A stretch of DNA of 64,000 nucleotides from Halorubellus sp. JP-L1 (GTDB taxonomy: Archaea; Halobacteriota; Halobacteria; Halobacteriales; Natrialbaceae): assembly GCF_011440375.1 (NCBI RefSeq), contig NZ_JAAOIR010000003.1:124001-188000 (forward strand), given 5' to 3'. Position numbers and translations under genes: made by a program. Positions 61,432 through 64,000 of this stretch are shown here, in pieces. A model generated the notes under the pieces. The model searched no databases. It was not told the origin of the DNA and saw nothing but the letters and a program-made list of their open reading frames with translations. Within the stretch, counting starts at the first letter, position 1. Each line of letters begins with the position of its first letter.

Positions 61432-62101
61432 CGGCAAACACCTCGGTTCGGAGTGCGGTCAGCTCTCCGCTCCCGTGGACTGCGATGCCTTCCTCGAAGA
61501 TTTCCCGGAGTTTCGATCTTGCTCGAGTTGCGCTCTCAGTGGTCTCGACGTAGGGCTCGAACTCGAAGCGCTCGCCATCGAACCGTTCTGCTTCCAGATC
61601 GGTCACGACCTCGGTGACGGTTCGTCTGGCGGTTGTCCGGTCGCCACGAACGACGACGAACAGATCGATGTCGCTGCGCCGGTCAGCCTCACCGCGAGCG
61701 ACGCTCCCGAAGACGAGGACTCCCACGAGATCTTCGACCTCGTCGGTCGTTTCGAGGGCGTTTGTTACGCGGTCGACGAATTCTCGTGTCGGCGGGCGGA
61801 ACTCCGGTTGCTCGATGGCGAAGACGGGGTCGTCCTTCTGGAGGCGTTCCGGGTGTATCGAGACGTAGTTCCGCTGTGGCGTCTCGCGAACTCGGACTGC
61901 GCTGATGCTCTCGAGTAACTCGACGGCTCGCCACACGGTCGATCTGGACACGTCGGTCGCGTCGACAAGTTCGGGAATGGTGAACTCCGACTCGTGCGCA
62001 TCGGCAAGAACTCGAAGAATCTCATCGGCCGCTTCTATCCGGAAGACTGTGCCATCGCTCGGCGAGGGCACGTCCACGCAGATACTTATACCTCGTCCCA
62101 T
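61424..62101 (-). CDS. MNT-type nucleotidyltransferase antitoxin with N-terminal HTH
   Basis: 225 aa from ATG 62101. The N-terminus carries a helix-turn-helix (SEFTIPELVDATDVSRSTVW). The nucleotidyltransferase core follows: GVLVFGSVARGEADRRSDID with the G-S-x(~10)-D-x-D motif, catalytic Asp pair in SDIDLF. The family AMPylates the HEPN partner in MntA-HepT systems. An HTH on the antitoxin fits autoregulation. A perfect palindrome lies just upstream at 62105-62121, between the TATA box and the start. It precedes and overlaps the HEPN gene by 8 bp. Toxin neutralisation is inferred from the gene pair. Confidence 0.78.
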   Translation of the reverse strand: MGRGISICVDVPSPSDGTVFRIEAADEILRVLADAHESEFTIPELVDATDVSRSTVWRAVELLESISAVRVRETPQRNYVSIHPERLQKDDPVFAIEQPEFRPPTREFVDRVTNALETTDEVEDLVGVLVFGSVARGEADRRSDIDLFVVVRGDRTTARRTVTEVVTDLEAERFDGERFEFEPYVETTESATRARSKLREIFEEGIAVHGSGELTALRTEVFADE

Positions 62102-62104
62102 GAA

Positions 62105-62121
62105 ATCGGACACTATCCGAT
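62105..62121. promoter_or_regulatory. Palindromic operator of the MNT/HEPN module
   Basis: ATCGGACACTATCCGAT has perfect 6-bp arms around a 5-bp spacer and lies 4-20 bases upstream of the MNT start. The TATA box (minus-strand ATTTATATG) is at 62134-62144, so the palindrome covers the expected transcription start. The HTH of the encoded protein is the natural ligand. Confidence 0.6.
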
Positions 62122-62133
62122 ACTGTGCAACGA

Positions 62134-62144
62134 CATATAAATAT
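62134..62144 (-). promoter_or_regulatory. TATA box of the MNT/HEPN operon
   Basis: The minus strand reads ATATTTATATG in otherwise GC-rich DNA, about 38 nt before ATG 62101. A short leader containing the palindrome would result. Confidence 0.5.
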
Positions 62145-62265
62145 GGTGCCAAGGGGAAACTCGCTGTTCACCCTCTCCTCGTGAAGGGTGAGCGATACCG
62201 CCACGGCGCATCGTCCTCCAGAGCAGTTCTGAAGGGGGACGTGACCTCTGAGGAGATCGTGACCG

Positions 62266-63291
62266 TCAGGCGGTCGGCGTCGCCGTCGCTTCGGCAGCGT
62301 CGCGGTGCGTTTCGAGGTATTCCTCGGCGTCGAGTGCGGCCATGCTGCCGGTTCCGGCGGACGTGATCGCCTGTCGGTACCGGGGGTCGGCGACGTCGCC
62401 GGCGGCGAACACGCCGTCGGCGTCCGTCCGCGCTGTCGGCCGACCAGTGTCCTCGGTCTGCGTGAAGACGTAGCCGCTCTCGTCCCGTTCGACGGCAGTC
62501 CCTTCGAGGAATCCCGTGTTCGGCGTGTGGCCGACGGCGTAGAACACGCCGCCGACGTCGACCGTCTCTCGTGCGACGTCGACGCCGGACGCGGCCCTCT
62601 CCCTGGGGTAGCCCTCGGGATGGGAGACGAGCGTGACGCCGGTGACGCCATCGTCCCGCGAGCCGTGGATGGCGTCGAGTTCCGTGTTCCAGCGGAACTG
62701 GACCGACTCGTGCTCGCGAGCGCGGTCGGCCATGATCTCGGATGCGCGAAGTTCCTCGCGACGGTGGACGACCGTCACGGTGTCGGCGAACTTCGCGAGG
62801 AAGAGCGCTTCCTCCATCGCGCTGTCGCCGCCGCCGACGACGAGGACGTCGTCGCCGCGGTGGAACGCGCCGTCGCACGTCGCGCACGTCGAGAGTCCGT
62901 GCCCCATCAATTCGTCCTCGTTCTCGGCGCCGACCCAGCGTGCGCTCGCGCCGGTCGCGACGATCAGCGCTCGCGTGCGGATCGAGTCGCCGTTCGACAG
63001 CGAGAGCGCTATCGGGTCGTCGTCGAGGACGGCATCGTCGATGCGGCCGTGCTGGAACTCGGCGCCGAACTTCTCGGCTTGCTCTTTTCCCCGTTGGACG
63101 AGGTCCATGCCGCCGACGCCGTCGGGGAACCCGAGGTAGTTCTCGACGTCGGTCGTCAGCGTGAGCTGGCCGCCGGGCTCGTCGCCCTCGAGCACGAGCG
63201 GGTCGAGGTCGGCGCGCGCGGCGTACACAGCGGCCGAGAGGCCAGCGATCCCCGACCCGGCGACGACGAGGTCGCGAACGTCCCCGGTCAT
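62266..63291 (-). CDS. trxB: Thioredoxin reductase
   Basis: A 341-aa FAD/NAD(P)H enzyme. VVAGSGIAGLSAAVYAARAD is the FAD motif. The redox-active CATCDG has Cys136 and Cys139. VVGGGDSAMEEALFLAKFAD is the second nucleotide motif, and GVFAAGDVADPRYRQAITSA closes the FAD site. It reduces thioredoxin, whose gene lies directly upstream with no intervening base; the two form an operon. The C-terminal tail is Ala/Thr-rich and acidic. Cofactor specificity is not assignable by eye. Confidence 0.87.
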   Translation of the reverse strand: MTGDVRDLVVAGSGIAGLSAAVYAARADLDPLVLEGDEPGGQLTLTTDVENYLGFPDGVGGMDLVQRGKEQAEKFGAEFQHGRIDDAVLDDDPIALSLSNGDSIRTRALIVATGASARWVGAENEDELMGHGLSTCATCDGAFHRGDDVLVVGGGDSAMEEALFLAKFADTVTVVHRREELRASEIMADRAREHESVQFRWNTELDAIHGSRDDGVTGVTLVSHPEGYPRERAASGVDVARETVDVGGVFYAVGHTPNTGFLEGTAVERDESGYVFTQTEDTGRPTARTDADGVFAAGDVADPRYRQAITSAGTGSMAALDAEEYLETHRDAAEATATPTA

Positions 63292-63654
63292 CTACTGGCT
63301 GTAGGATTCGACGAGCGTTCGAAGTTCCTCCTCGCTCTGGAGGCCGACGAGTTCCTCGACCTGGTCGCCGTCGGCGAACAGGACGAGCGTCGGGACGCCA
63401 CGGACGCCGTAGGCCTGCGCGAGTGGCTGGTTGGCGTCGACGTCGACCTTGGCGACGGTCGCGTCGGTGTCCGCGGCGAGCGTCTCGACGACGGGTTCGA
63501 GCATCTGGCAGGGGCCACACCAGTCGGCGTAGAAGTCCACGAGGACGACGTCGTTCTCGGCGACGAGGACGTCGAGTTGTGACTCGCCGTCGACGTGGCG
63601 GGGTTCGTTCGCGGTGGCGGTGCCGGCGTCGGCTGCAGTATCAGTCGTCATCAT
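63292..63654 (-). CDS. trxA: Thioredoxin
   Basis: 120 aa; ATG 63654 or the second ATG at 63651. The first 25 residues are a low-complexity acidic lead. VVLVDFYADWCGPCQMLEPV carries the WCGPC active site and GVRGVPTLVLFADG the cis-Pro. Its stop codon abuts the trxB start (63292/63291). TATA-like CTTAATT on the minus strand at 63676-63682, about 25 nt before the start, suits a leaderless transcript. It reduces disulfides in the cytoplasm. Confidence 0.9.
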   Translation of the reverse strand: MMTTDTAADAGTATANEPRHVDGESQLDVLVAENDVVLVDFYADWCGPCQMLEPVVETLAADTDATVAKVDVDANQPLAQAYGVRGVPTLVLFADGDQVEELVGLQSEEELRTLVESYSQ

Positions 63655-63828
63655 CAGTTCCTACGAACCGGCACCAATTAAGAGTTTTGGAGAATATTCA
63701 CAATACCGCACAACCGAGTTCTGTGACCAGGAACGCGGTCTTCCCACTCGGCCCCCAGGGTCGTGTCTCACCGACCGGAAGTCTTGTAGGGTGCGCACAG
63801 ATGAGTAGAGAAGAGAGAGAAGACGGCG

Positions 63829-64000
63829 TTAGCCTTCGACGGGAGGAGCCGAGGCCTCGGACTGCTCGTACTTGTCCTCGAACTCCTGGATGAGCTGGCC
63901 CATCTTCGCGTACCAGTCGTTGAGCAGTCGCTGCATCTCGTCCGCGATCTGGGACGGGTCCGTCGGCGAGTAGACGTGGTAGTAACCGCCCTGGTCGTAG
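63829..64000 (-). CDS. Unidentified protein, C-terminal part
   Basis: The minus strand is open from the window edge for 56 codons, ending at TAA 63829-63831. The visible end is YDQGGYYHVYSPTDPSQIAD, then EMQRLLNDWYAKMGQLIQEF, then EDKYEQSEASAPPVEG. It is acidic and helical with haloarchaeal composition, but I recognise no family. The 174-bp gap to the thioredoxin start holds the trxA promoter. Confidence 0.6.
   Translation of the reverse strand, partial: YDQGGYYHVYSPTDPSQIADEMQRLLNDWYAKMGQLIQEFEDKYEQSEASAPPVEG

Overview
The window is chromosomal DNA from a halophilic archaeon (class Halobacteria). The G+C content is high and codons strongly prefer G or C in the third position. Almost every protein is rich in Asp and Glu. 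Many genes have a TATA-like box about 27-30 nt before the start codon and no leader. Other haloarchaeal marks are a Tat-type lipoprotein signal, a PGF-CTERM surface protein, fused ADP-forming acyl-CoA synthetases and IS6/IS5 relics of haloarchaeal type. The species cannot be named from the sequence.

Layout. 0-6 kb: end of a flavin-reductase-like gene, a LivH/LivM permease pair, a crotonase, a tricarballylate-dehydrogenase-like flavoprotein and an MFS transporter. 6-8 kb: a graveyard of IS6 and IS5 fragments bounded by a perfect inverted repeat. 8-19.9 kb: a 1536-aa PGF-CTERM surface protein, a soluble histidine kinase translationally coupled to a degenerate CHAT-like protein, a DsrE protein, a disulfide reductase and a coiled-coil/HhH protein. 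19.9-21.2 kb: a non-coding stretch with another IS5 scrap.

21.2-53.7 kb is a catabolic island. It holds one dead and two live hydantoinase genes, an N-carbamoylsarcosine-amidase-like hydrolase, two class III CoA transferases, an HMG-CoA-lyase-like aldolase, two aconitase-superfamily hydro-lyase pairs, an isocitrate-lyase/PEP-mutase-family lyase and two MmgE/PrpD proteins. It also holds two FAD flavoproteins, two acyl-CoA dehydrogenases (one glutaryl-CoA dehydrogenase-like), an ADP-forming acyl-CoA synthetase, an LLM oxidoreductase, an SDR, an IclR regulator with two candidate operators and a complete branched-chain-amino-acid-type ABC importer. A plausible reading is import of an organic acid or cyclic amide, hydrolytic ring opening and decarbamoylation, hydration/dehydration of a branched di- or tricarboxylate, aldol cleavage to pyruvate plus a small acid, and CoA activation. 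The logic resembles the 2,3-dimethylmalate end of nicotinate fermentation or the methylcitrate cycle. The substrate is not fixed by the sequence and the pathway is inference.

54-64 kb: an orphan CGCGG-family candidate RiPP precursor, an AlsS-like acetolactate synthase, an 888-aa ADP-forming acyl-CoA synthetase with a Cys-rich N-terminal extension, a small membrane protein, a wHTH/membrane-protein pair, a HEPN/MNT toxin-antitoxin module with a palindromic candidate operator, thioredoxin reductase with thioredoxin, and the end of an unidentified gene.
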